Shown here in pieces: positions 1-6,253 of a stretch of DNA of 21,200 bases. Every line of letters starts with the position of its first letter. Within the stretch, counting starts at the first letter, position 1. The notes below the pieces were generated by a model. The model had not been told where the DNA came from, did no database searches, and saw nothing but the letters and a program-made list of their open reading frames with translations. The position numbers were made by a program, and so were the translations under genes. The DNA is from JBKECO01 sp047974745 (GTDB lineage Bacteria; Bacillota; Clostridia; Lachnospirales; Lachnospiraceae), in contig JBKECO010000045.1 in NCBI GenBank assembly GCA_047974745.1, positions 1 to 21,200 of the forward strand, given 5' to 3'.

Positions 1-2
1 AA

Positions 3-305
3 CGTATAGCTAAACATTATGATTGGGAAATCATTGAACAAGAAATTGACAATGATCACATTCATATATTAATACGATATTCTCCTAAGTGGAGCATATT
101 GCAGATTGTTAGATTGCTAAAACAACAAACTACTTATCGAATTTGGCAACAACATCAAAATTATTTATCAAAACACTTTTGGAAAGAACGTACCTTTTGG
201 AGTGATGGTTACTTTTCTTGCAGTATTGGTAATGTCAGCCAAGAAACTATCTATCCAAAAGTACATCGAATCCCAGGGCAGTTAGGCTTACATCCCCTAG
301 TCTAA
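3..305 (+). pseudogene. tnpA: IS200/IS605 family transposase TnpA, 3' part, frameshifted
   Basis: The open frame enters from the window edge and reads as the C-terminal two thirds of a Y1 HUH single-strand transposase. The HUH motif is visible as DHIHILI, and the typical FWSDGYF stretch follows. In the family the protein ends in a helix carrying the catalytic tyrosine in a YxxxQ motif. Here the tetranucleotide TATC is duplicated in tandem (248-251 and 252-255). It shifts the frame so that the tail reads IYPKVHRIPG and on to a stop at 305. Removing one copy restores ETIQKYIESQGS and a stop at 283-285, with YIESQ as the expected Tyr motif (TAC at 262-264). The element is therefore probably dead, unless the shift is a sequencing error. 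The family assignment is firm; the start lies outside the window. Confidence 0.85.
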
Positions 306-320
306 AGACATAGGGGTTTT
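294..320 (+). repeat. Hairpin at the right end of the IS200/IS605 element
   Basis: CCCCTA (294-299) and TAGGGG (311-316) form a perfect 6-bp stem with an 11-nt loop, followed by TTTT. IS200/IS605 elements lack terminal inverted repeats and end in subterminal hairpins recognised by TnpA, so this is the likely right-end structure. It could also act as a weak terminator for tnpA. Confidence 0.5.
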
Positions 321-396
321 ACGCCCTAAATTATAAATGAATGAAGATATACTCCATTTTGCATGTAAGCGTCAAATCATTCGCCTATGCTTAATT

Positions 397-422
397 TAAG
401 CGTCGCTCACTTGCGACGCTTA
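397..422. repeat. 10-bp perfect hairpin of unknown role
   Basis: TAAGCGTCGC (397-406) and GCGACGCTTA (413-422) are exact inverted copies around a TCACTT loop. The first eight bases, TAAGCGTC, also occur as a direct copy at 366-373. There is no T-run on the plus strand, so it is not a classic terminator. It sits between two decayed insertion sequences and may be an end of one of them. Confidence 0.4.
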
Positions 423-432
423 CTGTAGCAAT

Positions 433-475
433 CAACTGGAAGTTCTTTTGACCACGGCATAAGGGGTTCCAGTTG
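433..475. repeat. 9-bp inverted repeat, 25-nt spacer
   Basis: CAACTGGAA (433-441) and TTCCAGTTG (467-475) are perfect inverted copies just upstream of the IS3-like remnant. It may be part of the decayed IS3 element or a leftover end. No function can be assigned from sequence. Confidence 0.35.
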
Positions 476-840
476 TGCATTGTCTATATTTCCATCACCA
501 TGAACGATACTTCTTGTGTATTTGAAATAATCTATACAACCATTACAAATGGTGATACCAAACTGTCCATAGCCCGTATGTGCGATATCGCAGGTGTTTC
601 ACATAGTGGTTACTATGCCTGGGTCAAGGCAATCCCATTTCGTGAAGCTCAGGAGGCACAGGACAAACAATGGAGCTGACAACCTTCTCAGGCGTGAATT
701 CGAATGCTATGATCCTCGTATGGTACTTCTTACAGATATTACATACCTGCCCTATAACAGCGTGTTTGCTTACTTATCCGTCCAAATGACAATATCAGGA
801 GCAGTCTATTTACAGTATAAGTTAGCTGATCAGTGACAGC
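473..840 (+). pseudogene. IS3-family transposase orfB remnant with internal deletion
   Basis: Two pieces of an IS3-family OrfB survive in different frames. The first (frame of 473, to about 679) carries the OrfB-type N-terminal motif LSIARMCDIAGVSHSGYYAW. The second (frame of 594, to 836) carries NGADNLLRREFECYDPR and LLTDITYLPYN. The latter is the start of the DDE/rve catalytic domain, and its Asp in TDITY is the first catalytic acid. Between them the usual IS3 region of very roughly 70-100 residues (including the HTH_21 segment) is missing, with the join near 655-672. After AYLSV the match decays to ISGAVYLQYKLADQ, and the remaining catalytic Asp and Glu are absent. This is a dead fragment. 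I see no terminal inverted repeats with certainty. Confidence 0.8.
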
Positions 841-1213
841 TCAAGAAATCAGTAACAAATTTCCTTGATTATTATAGATATCAATACAACGACGAACCTC
901 TTTGCGAACTTCATCTTCTGTACAACTGTCTAAATTATGAGAACCAAATGAATCCCAGCCACCGTGAACCATAATTTTATTACCATACTTTTTTTTGTAC
1001 TTCGACAACATCGTTCATGCTTTGAGCCATTTGCCAAATTGTAGCACCTGTTTCAATTATATCGGAAATTATAGATTCCGCTTTACCACATACATGATGT
1101 TCTACAATCATCCCCATTGAAACTGCTTTTTGTCCAAGTTGAATTTCATATGGTTTAATCAATTGATTATACATATCACGCGAAATAAAAAGACCATCAG
1201 ATGAGCAGTAATG
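841..1213 (-). pseudogene. Uroporphyrinogen decarboxylase (URO-D)/MtaA-like methyltransferase family fragment
   Basis: On the minus strand an open stretch reads SSDGLFISRDMYNQLIKPYE, then GMIVEHHVCGKAESIISDIIETGA. In a second frame it continues as YGNKIMVHGGWDSFGS and on to TEDEVRKEVRRCIDIY. This matches the C-terminal half of the URO-D superfamily, including the corrinoid methyltransferase-like members common in Clostridia: a DDG..iSp.my motif, a conserved HxCG, and the late g.dsf segment. The frames are joined by deleting one A from an 8-A run (plus-strand T-run 989-996), giving VQKKYGNK. Both ends are missing: an in-frame stop lies at 1214-1216 and the 3' end stops at the boundary with the IS3 remnant. 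It is a truncated pseudogene and its original substrate cannot be told. Confidence 0.65.
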
Positions 1214-1232
1214 TTAGAAAATCAAAAGAGTA

Positions 1233-1297
1233 TAATGTACATAATATTGATGCAATAGTACGAATCAATAGATTTAATGTACATTGTGTGATATAAT
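1233..1297 (+). promoter_or_regulatory. Promoter and paired operator-like repeats of the toxin-antitoxin operon
   Basis: A good -10 box, TATAAT (1292-1297), lies 23 bases before the antitoxin start; the -35 (AGATTT, about 1269-1274) is poor. AATGTACAT occurs twice (1234-1242 and 1276-1284), exactly 42 bp apart, which is four helical turns. The downstream copy is a perfect 10-bp palindrome, AATGTACATT (1276-1285), inside the -35/-10 spacer. Phd/YefM antitoxins commonly repress their own operon at such palindromes, so this is the likely operator (inference). Confidence 0.5.
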
Positions 1298-1320
1298 GAA
1301 TATGGAAAGGAAGTGATGTG

Positions 1321-1539
1321 ATGTCTATTACGGCAACAGAACTAAAAAACAATTTATCATATTATTTGACATTATCTCTAACAGAAGATATTTATATCAC
1401 AAAAAATGGAAAGGTAGTGTCTAAATTGAGTAACCCTTCGAAAAGTAAATGGGATTCATTGCATAGTCTAATCGGAATTATTTCATCGGATGGAGATGAT
1501 GAAATAAACGCAAAAGAAGAAAGGCTTAATAGACAATGA
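1321..1539 (+). CDS. Type II toxin-antitoxin system antitoxin, Phd/YefM family
   Basis: A 72-residue protein opening MSITATELKNNLSYYL and continuing to the ITKNGKVVSKL stretch. This is the Phd/YefM pattern: an N-terminal DNA-binding fold with the conserved ITKNGKPVAxL-like strand, then a variable C-terminal toxin-binding tail. It should neutralise the PIN toxin encoded immediately downstream and repress the operon. ATG 1321 is chosen because AGGAAG (1308-1313) sits 7 bases upstream; a GTG lies one codon earlier. Its stop overlaps the toxin start in the arrangement ATGA, the usual translational coupling in such pairs. The C-terminal tail is rich in Asp, Glu and Asn, as expected for a flexible binding segment. 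Family assignment is good; partner specificity is inferred from position. Confidence 0.85.
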   Translation: MSITATELKNNLSYYLTLSLTEDIYITKNGKVVSKLSNPSKSKWDSLHSLIGIISSDGDDEINAKEERLNRQ

Positions 1540-1955
1540 ATAAAATTTTAATAGATACGAACATTATCATTGATGTAATGGCAGAGAGATCTCCGCATTT
1601 TACGGATTCTCTCTCTGTTTTAGAAAGTATATTTTTGGAGAGAACGGTTGGATATATTACGTCAAGCACTATTACAGACATCTTTTATATTATCAACAAG
1701 AAAATGAAAAATTCAGAATCAGCAAAACAATCTATTGGCAAACTTCTAGAAATCATTGATGTTTTAAATGTGACAAAGGATGACATAATATCTGCATTAG
1801 CATCAAAAATGGATGATTTTGAGAATTCAGTTTTAGCTTCTTGCGGTGTTCGCAATAATATAGATTTTATTGTGTCTAGAAACAAAAAGGACTTTAAAAA
1901 TAGTCCGATCCAAACATTGACACCAACAGAGTATTTGCGTGAACTACAGTACTAA
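1536..1955 (+). CDS. PIN domain toxin (VapC-like ribonuclease)
   Basis: A 139-residue protein with the PIN-domain layout. The N-terminal strand KILIDTNIIIDVMAER supplies the first catalytic Asp (D7). A middle acidic position lies in SSTITDIFYI, DDFENSVLA lies near residue 95, and DFIVSRNKKDF follows with the late Asp. PIN toxins are Mg-dependent endoribonucleases, many of which cut tRNA or rRNA; this one's target is unknown. It begins 4 bases inside the antitoxin gene (ATGA overlap) with no separate promoter, so antitoxin and toxin are coupled. The length is typical of the family. Pairing a PIN toxin with a Phd/YefM antitoxin rather than VapB is a known mixed combination in Firmicutes. Confidence 0.88.
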   Translation: MNKILIDTNIIIDVMAERSPHFTDSLSVLESIFLERTVGYITSSTITDIFYIINKKMKNSESAKQSIGKLLEIIDVLNVTKDDIISALASKMDDFENSVLASCGVRNNIDFIVSRNKKDFKNSPIQTLTPTEYLRELQY

Positions 1956-2031
1956 ACTGGTTTTTACTATAAAGCAGTAGACAATACTATATTTCCGTGA
2001 TAAACTTAAGAAAATTAAATATCAGAAGCAG

Positions 2032-2116
2032 ATAGGGAGCTCGTAAACGGGCTGAGAGGAAGTGATCAACTTCGACCTTTATAACCTGATTTGGATAATG
2101 CCAACGTAGGGATCAC
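2032..2116 (+). promoter_or_regulatory. TPP riboswitch (THI element)
   Basis: The conserved core is plain: TAGGGAGC near 2033-2040, GGGCTGAGA (2049-2057), the hairpin GAAGT/ACTTC (P3 region), then ACCTGATTTGGATAATGCCA and ACGTAGGGA ending about 2112. These match the CUGAGA and ACCUGA...GGAUAAU.CCA.CGUAGGGA signatures of thiamine pyrophosphate aptamers. It lies upstream of the thiazole-synthesis operon and is followed within 40 bases by an intrinsic terminator. Control is therefore most likely premature termination when TPP is plentiful. Confidence 0.95.
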
Positions 2117-2148
2117 ATGCAATGAAAAGTCGTGAAAAAATATGTAAC

Positions 2149-2190
2149 GTCGTTTTGTGTAAAGATTCTTACACAGAACGACTTTTTTTT
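2149..2190 (+). terminator. Intrinsic terminator of the TPP riboswitch
   Basis: A 14-bp stem pairs 2149-2162 with 2169-2182 (one G-U pair), closed by a 6-nt loop and followed by eight T. The sequence AAAAGTCGT at 2125-2133 is a perfect 9-base complement of ACGACTTTT (2178-2186), the 3' arm and start of the T-run. It could therefore form the competing antiterminator. Confidence 0.9.
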
Positions 2191-2235
2191 ATAGTCCTTT
2201 TCCCAAGTTTATGGGATGAAAGCGAAAACATATAA

Positions 2236-2343
2236 GTGTCTGACCTACAGGATTATCCCATTTATGAATACTTTGATGAAGTTCTAGAGGAGTTAATTAT
2301 TTTATGGGAATTGACAAGAAGGAGAGATTGTAGATGCTCATGA
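2236..2343 (+). CDS. Possible small ORF or coding remnant, 35 aa, unrecognised
   Basis: Between the riboswitch terminator and thiS a GTG-initiated frame of 35 codons reads SDLQDYPIYEYFDEVLEELI and on to LWELTRRRDCRCS. The composition is protein-like, with a helical acidic stretch followed by a basic tail, but there is no clear ribosome binding site. It could be a leftover C-terminus of a lost gene or chance. A still shorter frame, MLMMSG (2334-2354), overlaps its end. I recognise no family. Confidence 0.15.
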   Translation: MSDLQDYPIYEYFDEVLEELIILWELTRRRDCRCS

Positions 2344-2367
2344 TGAGTGGATGAGGAGGAAACAGTT

Positions 2368-2565
2368 ATGTTTTTTGTAAATGGCAGAGCAGTACCCTTC
2401 ACGGAGGGAGTTACGATTCTTGGCTATTTAAAGGCCAATAAATATAAAATAGACAGAATAGCTATAGAGCTAAATGGAAAAATCCTTGCCAAAAGCCTAT
2501 ATGATACAACTGTAATACAAAGTGAGGACAGACTGGAGATTGTCTGTTTTGTTGGAGGTGGTTGA
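2368..2565 (+). CDS. thiS: Sulfur carrier protein ThiS
   Basis: A 65-residue ubiquitin-fold protein (MFFVNGRAVPF to EIVCFVGGG). It carries sulfur as a C-terminal thiocarboxylate and donates it to ThiG for the thiazole ring of thiamine. The diagnostic feature is the C-terminal Gly-Gly end (here GGG), which ThiF adenylates. ATG 2368 is chosen because AGGAGGA (2354-2360) lies 7 bases upstream; a GTG at 2347 would add seven acidic residues and has no ribosome binding site. It is the first clear gene after the TPP riboswitch, and thiF starts two bases after its stop codon. Confidence 0.93.
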   Translation: MFFVNGRAVPFTEGVTILGYLKANKYKIDRIAIELNGKILAKSLYDTTVIQSEDRLEIVCFVGGG

Positions 2566-2566
2566 A

Positions 2567-3205
2567 ATGTATCTGTTTACGAATAAAGAAGTGAATGAGG
2601 GTCTCATCCAACGGCACACGCAATGCCTGCAAAAACGCCTGTATGCAGGAAATGTTGCAATTGCCGGGTTAGGCGGTTTAGGTTCTAACATTGCAATCTG
2701 GCTAGCACGGATTGGAGTGGGAACGATTCATCTTATTGACTATGACAGGGTAGAACTGACAAATCTGAATCGGCAACATTATTTTATGGAGCATGTTGGA
2801 ATGTACAAGACCGATGCATTACTGCAGCAGATATATAAAATCAATCCATATCTAAATGTGGTCACAGATTGCCTGAAAGTTAATGAAGAAAATATGTTTG
2901 CACTTTTTGATAAAAACGATATAATTTGTGAAGCATTTGACCAACCAAAAGAAAAGGCAATGTTAGTCAATGGGATTGTGGAGCTATTTCCTCAAAAATG
3001 TGTAGTGGCGGCATCCGGTATGGCAGGTTTTGAAAGCAGCAATAAGATAGTGACTCGTTGTCTGGGCGAGAAAGTATTCTTGTGCGGAGATTCAATGAGT
3101 TCGTTCGAAGACCCCACTTGCTTGATGGCTCCAAGAGTAGCATTATGTGCAGCACATCAGGCTAATATGATAACTAGACTGATAGTAGGTCAAACAACAG
3201 AATGA
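2567..3205 (+). CDS. thiF: Sulfur carrier protein ThiS adenylyltransferase ThiF (short form)
   Basis: A 212-residue E1-like enzyme that adenylates the C-terminus of ThiS. The Rossmann nucleotide site is GLGGLGS (residues 34-40). It is followed by the acidic LIDYDRVE (56-63) and the ATP-contacting NLNRQ (66-70), the ThiF/MoeB/E1 hallmark. The CxxC zinc pairs of E. coli ThiF and MoeB are absent; this is usual for the 200-residue clostridial ThiF found in thiS-thiF-thiG-thiH operons. ATG 2567 is used because GGAGG (2554-2558) stands 8 bases ahead. That ribosome binding site lies within the codons for the last residues of ThiS. The stop overlaps an ATG at 3202. Confidence 0.92.
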   Translation: MYLFTNKEVNEGLIQRHTQCLQKRLYAGNVAIAGLGGLGSNIAIWLARIGVGTIHLIDYDRVELTNLNRQHYFMEHVGMYKTDALLQQIYKINPYLNVVTDCLKVNEENMFALFDKNDIICEAFDQPKEKAMLVNGIVELFPQKCVVAASGMAGFESSNKIVTRCLGEKVFLCGDSMSSFEDPTCLMAPRVALCAAHQANMITRLIVGQTTE

Positions 3206-3225
3206 AGTTAGAGATGAGGATGCGT

Positions 3226-4002
3226 ATGGAAAATAGAAGGGATATTTTTAGGCTAGGAGGAGTCGATTTTACTTCGAGATTTATTTTAGGATCCGGAAAA
3301 TTCACCTTGAGTTTAGTAAAAGCTTGTATTGAACGTGCAGGTGTAGAGATGATCACCCTTGCTCTTCGACGGGCAAATGATGGTGGGATAGAAAATATAT
3401 TAGATTATATCCCTGGGGATATTACCCTATTACCAAATACTTCAGGTGCCCGGACAGCGGATGAGGCTGTGCGGATAGCCAGATTGTCAAGAGAAATCGG
3501 CTGTGGGGATTTTGTCAAAATTGAGATAATGAGAGATACGAAATATCTATTACCAGATAATCAGGAAACAATTAAGGCCACAAAGGTTCTGGCTGCTGAG
3601 GGATTTATTGTCATGCCCTATATGTATCCGGACTTATATACGGCCAGAGCACTTGTGGATGCACAAGCAGCATGTGTTATGCCATTAGGCTCCCCGATCG
3701 GTTCGAACAAGGGGTTGTCTACAAGAGATTTTATCCGAATTCTAGTTGATGAAATTGACGTGCCAATCATTGTAGATGCTGGAATTGGCTGCCCATCACA
3801 AGCCTGTGAAGCAATGGAAATGGGAGTAGCTGCTGTTATGGCTAATACTGCTGTAGCCTCTGCCGGAGATATTCCGTTGATGGCCGAAGCATTTAAAAAG
3901 GCAGTGGAAGCCGGTCGCTGTGCGTACCTGTCAGGTTTGGGGCGTGTTCTTGAGTGCGGAGCAAATGCATCATCTCCGTTGACTGGATTTATAGAGACGT
4001 GA
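3226..4002 (+). CDS. thiG: Thiazole synthase ThiG
   Basis: A TIM-barrel enzyme that condenses 1-deoxy-D-xylulose 5-phosphate, dehydroglycine from ThiH and sulfur from ThiS-thiocarboxylate into the thiazole phosphate. Visible family marks are SRFILGSGKF near the N-terminus, VKIEIMRDTKYLLPDN with the probable Schiff-base Lys (K98 from this start), MPLGSPIGSNKGL, DAGIGCPSQACEAMEMG and MANTAVASA for phosphate binding. Two starts compete. ATG 3202 overlaps the thiF stop (ATGA) but has only a distant AGG. ATG 3226 has GAGG 6 bases upstream and gives the usual length of about 258 residues, so I chose it. The first choice would add eight residues (MKLEMRMR). Confidence 0.93.
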   Translation: MENRRDIFRLGGVDFTSRFILGSGKFTLSLVKACIERAGVEMITLALRRANDGGIENILDYIPGDITLLPNTSGARTADEAVRIARLSREIGCGDFVKIEIMRDTKYLLPDNQETIKATKVLAAEGFIVMPYMYPDLYTARALVDAQAACVMPLGSPIGSNKGLSTRDFIRILVDEIDVPIIVDAGIGCPSQACEAMEMGVAAVMANTAVASAGDIPLMAEAFKKAVEAGRCAYLSGLGRVLECGANASSPLTGFIET

Positions 4003-4029
4003 AGGAAGCGTTAAGGAGGAGCAGAGTCA

Positions 4030-5193
4030 ATGGTTTCGATAATGAAAAACGATATGATGTCTTATGAACCCTCTATGGATATACTGGAGTCGGATATCAT
4101 GGATCAGGTGTTGGCTAAGGTAAAAAATTATGATTATTCGACTTATACAGAAGCTGATGTGCAAAGAGCGATAGCAAGTCAAAACCGCTCGTTACATGAC
4201 TTTGCTGCGTTGCTGTCACCGGCAGCCTTAATGCAACTGGAAGCGATAGCACAGGTTGCAAAATCGGAAAAACAGCGTTTTTTTGGTAATTCCATAAATA
4301 TGTTTACCCCTGTTTATATTTCTAATTACTGTGAGAACCTCTGTGTTTATTGTGGCTTTAACTACAAAAACAGGATTAATCGCTCTCATCTAAAATTTGA
4401 AGAGATTGAACAGGAATTGCAGATGGTATCAAAAACAGGTCTGCAGGAGATATTGATTTTGACCGGAGAAAGCAGAAGCAGATCTACAGTGGATTACATT
4501 GGCGAGGCGTGCCAGATTGCAAGAAAATATTTTTCTGTTATTGGAGTGGAAATATATCCGTTAAATACCAAGGAATATGAATATCTTCATAGGTGTGGTG
4601 CTGACTATGTTACAATTTTTCAAGAAACCTATAACGTTAAAACTTACGGTGAAGTTCATCTGGCAGGGCATAAACGAGTGTTTCCCTATCGTTTTGATGC
4701 CCAGGAACGGGCTATTCGTGGCGGTATGCGTGGTGTTGGGTTTGGTGCATTATTAGGCTTGGATGATTTTAGAAAAGATGCTTTTGCAACGGGGGTACAT
4801 GCATACTTGCTGCAAAGGAAATATCCTCATGCTGAAATCTCATTTTCCTGCCCCAGACTATGTCCAACGGTTAATCACAATGAAATAAATGCAGGCGAGG
4901 TCAAGGAGATGCAGCTATTGCAAGTTATTTGTGCTTTCCGGTTATTTATGCCATATGCTAGTATTATCATATCTACCAGAGAGAATGAGCGTGTCAGAAA
5001 TCATTTAGTTGATATTGCTGCCACAAAAATATCGGCAGGAGTCAGTACCGGCATTGGCGCACATTCGGATACGATTGCCAATAAAGGCGATGCGCAATTT
5101 GAGATATCTGATTCCCGGACAGTTAGTGAACTATATGATTTTCTATGTCAACATAATTTACAGCCCGTGATGAAGGACTATTTATATGTATGA
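4030..5193 (+). CDS. thiH: 2-iminoacetate synthase ThiH (radical SAM)
   Basis: A 387-residue radical SAM lyase that splits tyrosine into p-cresol and 2-iminoacetate (dehydroglycine) for the ThiG reaction. This is the oxygen-sensitive counterpart of the ThiO route. The 4Fe-4S motif C-x3-C-x2-C is seen as CENLCVYC (C101, C105, C108). Later family stretches include LTGE, VGVEIYPLNTKEY-like text, QETYNVKTY, and GMRGVGFGALLGLDD. The length fits the family (E. coli about 377). A strong AAGGAGGAG (4013-4021) precedes ATG 4030 by 8 bases. The last eight bases overlap tenI, so the two are translationally coupled. Confidence 0.95.
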   Translation: MVSIMKNDMMSYEPSMDILESDIMDQVLAKVKNYDYSTYTEADVQRAIASQNRSLHDFAALLSPAALMQLEAIAQVAKSEKQRFFGNSINMFTPVYISNYCENLCVYCGFNYKNRINRSHLKFEEIEQELQMVSKTGLQEILILTGESRSRSTVDYIGEACQIARKYFSVIGVEIYPLNTKEYEYLHRCGADYVTIFQETYNVKTYGEVHLAGHKRVFPYRFDAQERAIRGGMRGVGFGALLGLDDFRKDAFATGVHAYLLQRKYPHAEISFSCPRLCPTVNHNEINAGEVKEMQLLQVICAFRLFMPYASIIISTRENERVRNHLVDIAATKISAGVSTGIGAHSDTIANKGDAQFEISDSRTVSELYDFLCQHNLQPVMKDYLYV

Positions 5194-5767
5194 AGATGAG
5201 CAGTTATTTAAATATGTAGTTGCCGTCAGCAACCGCCATCTGTGTAAGATTCCACTGGAAAAGCAGATTGAACGGATTTGTGTTTACCATCCACAGGCCG
5301 TTGTTCTTCGGGAAAAAGATTTATCCGAAGCGGAATATGCGGTTTTGGCGGAGCGGGTCATTACTATTTGCAACGAATATAATGTTCCCTGTATACTGCA
5401 TTCTTTTGTTGAGGTGGCGAAAATCTTAAACCACTCCTTCATTCATCTTCCACTGCCATTACTGAAAGAATATCATGAGGGATTGACGTCTTTTTCTAAG
5501 ATTGGGACATCGGTTCATTCTCTCGAGGAGGCTTACACGGCAAAATGGTATGGTGCCGACTATATCGTTGCCGGACATGTTTATGAGACCAGCTGCAAAA
5601 AAGGTGTGGAACCTAAGGGGGTAGAATTTCTGTCGGAAATCTGTAAGAATGTGGACATCCCAGTCTATGCGATTGGAGGGATTGGACTAAATAAATCACA
5701 GATATTAGAGCTGCTAGAAGCAGGTGCCAGGGGTGGATTTGTGATGTCGTCGTTTATGACATTATAG
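5186..5767 (+). CDS. tenI: Thiazole tautomerase TenI (ThiE-like TIM barrel)
   Basis: A 193-residue TIM-barrel protein of the thiamine-phosphate synthase superfamily. The stretch AGHVYETSCKKGVEPKGVEF matches the TenI signature GHVFETDCKKG, with the catalytic His (H131). VYAIGGI and GGFVMSS form the phosphate site. TenI aromatises the thiazole tautomer made by ThiG and is not itself a thiamine-phosphate synthase. The alternative, a true ThiE, is less likely because the ThiE pyrophosphate-binding QyReK motif is represented only by VVLREKDLSE and the TenI block is intact. Its ATG at 5186 lies 8 bases inside thiH. It is the last gene of the operon; no clear terminator follows directly. Confidence 0.85.
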   Translation: MYEDEQLFKYVVAVSNRHLCKIPLEKQIERICVYHPQAVVLREKDLSEAEYAVLAERVITICNEYNVPCILHSFVEVAKILNHSFIHLPLPLLKEYHEGLTSFSKIGTSVHSLEEAYTAKWYGADYIVAGHVYETSCKKGVEPKGVEFLSEICKNVDIPVYAIGGIGLNKSQILELLEAGARGGFVMSSFMTL

Positions 5768-5885
5768 ACAATGGTTTGCTAGAGGTTGTTCATAAATCTC
5801 CTGAACTGGAAGCCACGTCCCGAAAAAAGCAGTACTAGATTCCTCTGATGTTTTAATTAGAAATGCGAATACTGGGTTTATTTTA

Positions 5886-5916
5886 TTGCCATACAATGGG
5901 TAATATAGTGTATAAT
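5886..5916 (+). promoter_or_regulatory. Candidate promoter for tRNA-Ala
   Basis: TTGCCA (5886-5891) and a perfect TATAAT (5911-5916) are separated by 19 bp, slightly long. They stand about 80 bases ahead of the tRNA, with no other gene between. Confidence 0.4.
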
Positions 5917-5997
5917 GAGAAAAAGATGATTATAGGACGATTAAAGGATGCGTGATCTAAATGGAAAACAGCATAAATCTAGGGGTTGTCCGAATAA

Positions 5998-6070
<73 letters not shown>

Positions 6071-6082
6071 CTTAAAGAATTG

Positions 6083-6114
6083 GCCACAGACATGAAAGTC
6101 TGTGGCTATCTTTT
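6083..6114 (+). terminator. Intrinsic terminator after tRNA-Ala
   Basis: GCCACAGAC (6083-6091) and GTCTGTGGC (6098-6106) form a perfect 9-bp stem with a 6-nt loop (ATGAAA), followed by TATCTTTT. Confidence 0.88.
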
Positions 6115-6174
6115 CGCCTTATCGCAATATACATTACAGTTTTTGCCAATTTGTAACAGACGAGGTATATTCTA

Positions 6175-6226
6175 TTGACTTCATAGCGTATTATGTGTAC
6201 ACTGCCAGTGTGTTACATGTGTAACA
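6175..6226 (+). promoter_or_regulatory. Promoter of the SDR gene with TetR-type operator
   Basis: TTGACT (6175-6180), a 17-bp spacer and TACACT (6198-6203) form a good sigma-A promoter. The perfect palindrome TGTTACATGTGTAACA (6211-6226) covers the expected transcription start. Its 14-bp core differs at two positions from the palindrome in front of the nearby tetR gene (7632-7645), which points to the same repressor. Confidence 0.75.
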
Positions 6227-6253
6227 TACAAACAGAAAGTGAGGTATCCATTT

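Noticed and set aside
294..475. Cluster of hairpins as a possible CRISPR array or REP-type repeat family
   Set aside because: The three hairpins differ in sequence and there are no regularly spaced repeats.
400..605. A minus-strand open stretch antisense to the IS3 remnant, ending QLEPLMPWSKELP
   Set aside because: It has no start signal and lies opposite a sense frame with clear IS3 OrfB motifs, so it is most likely a shadow.
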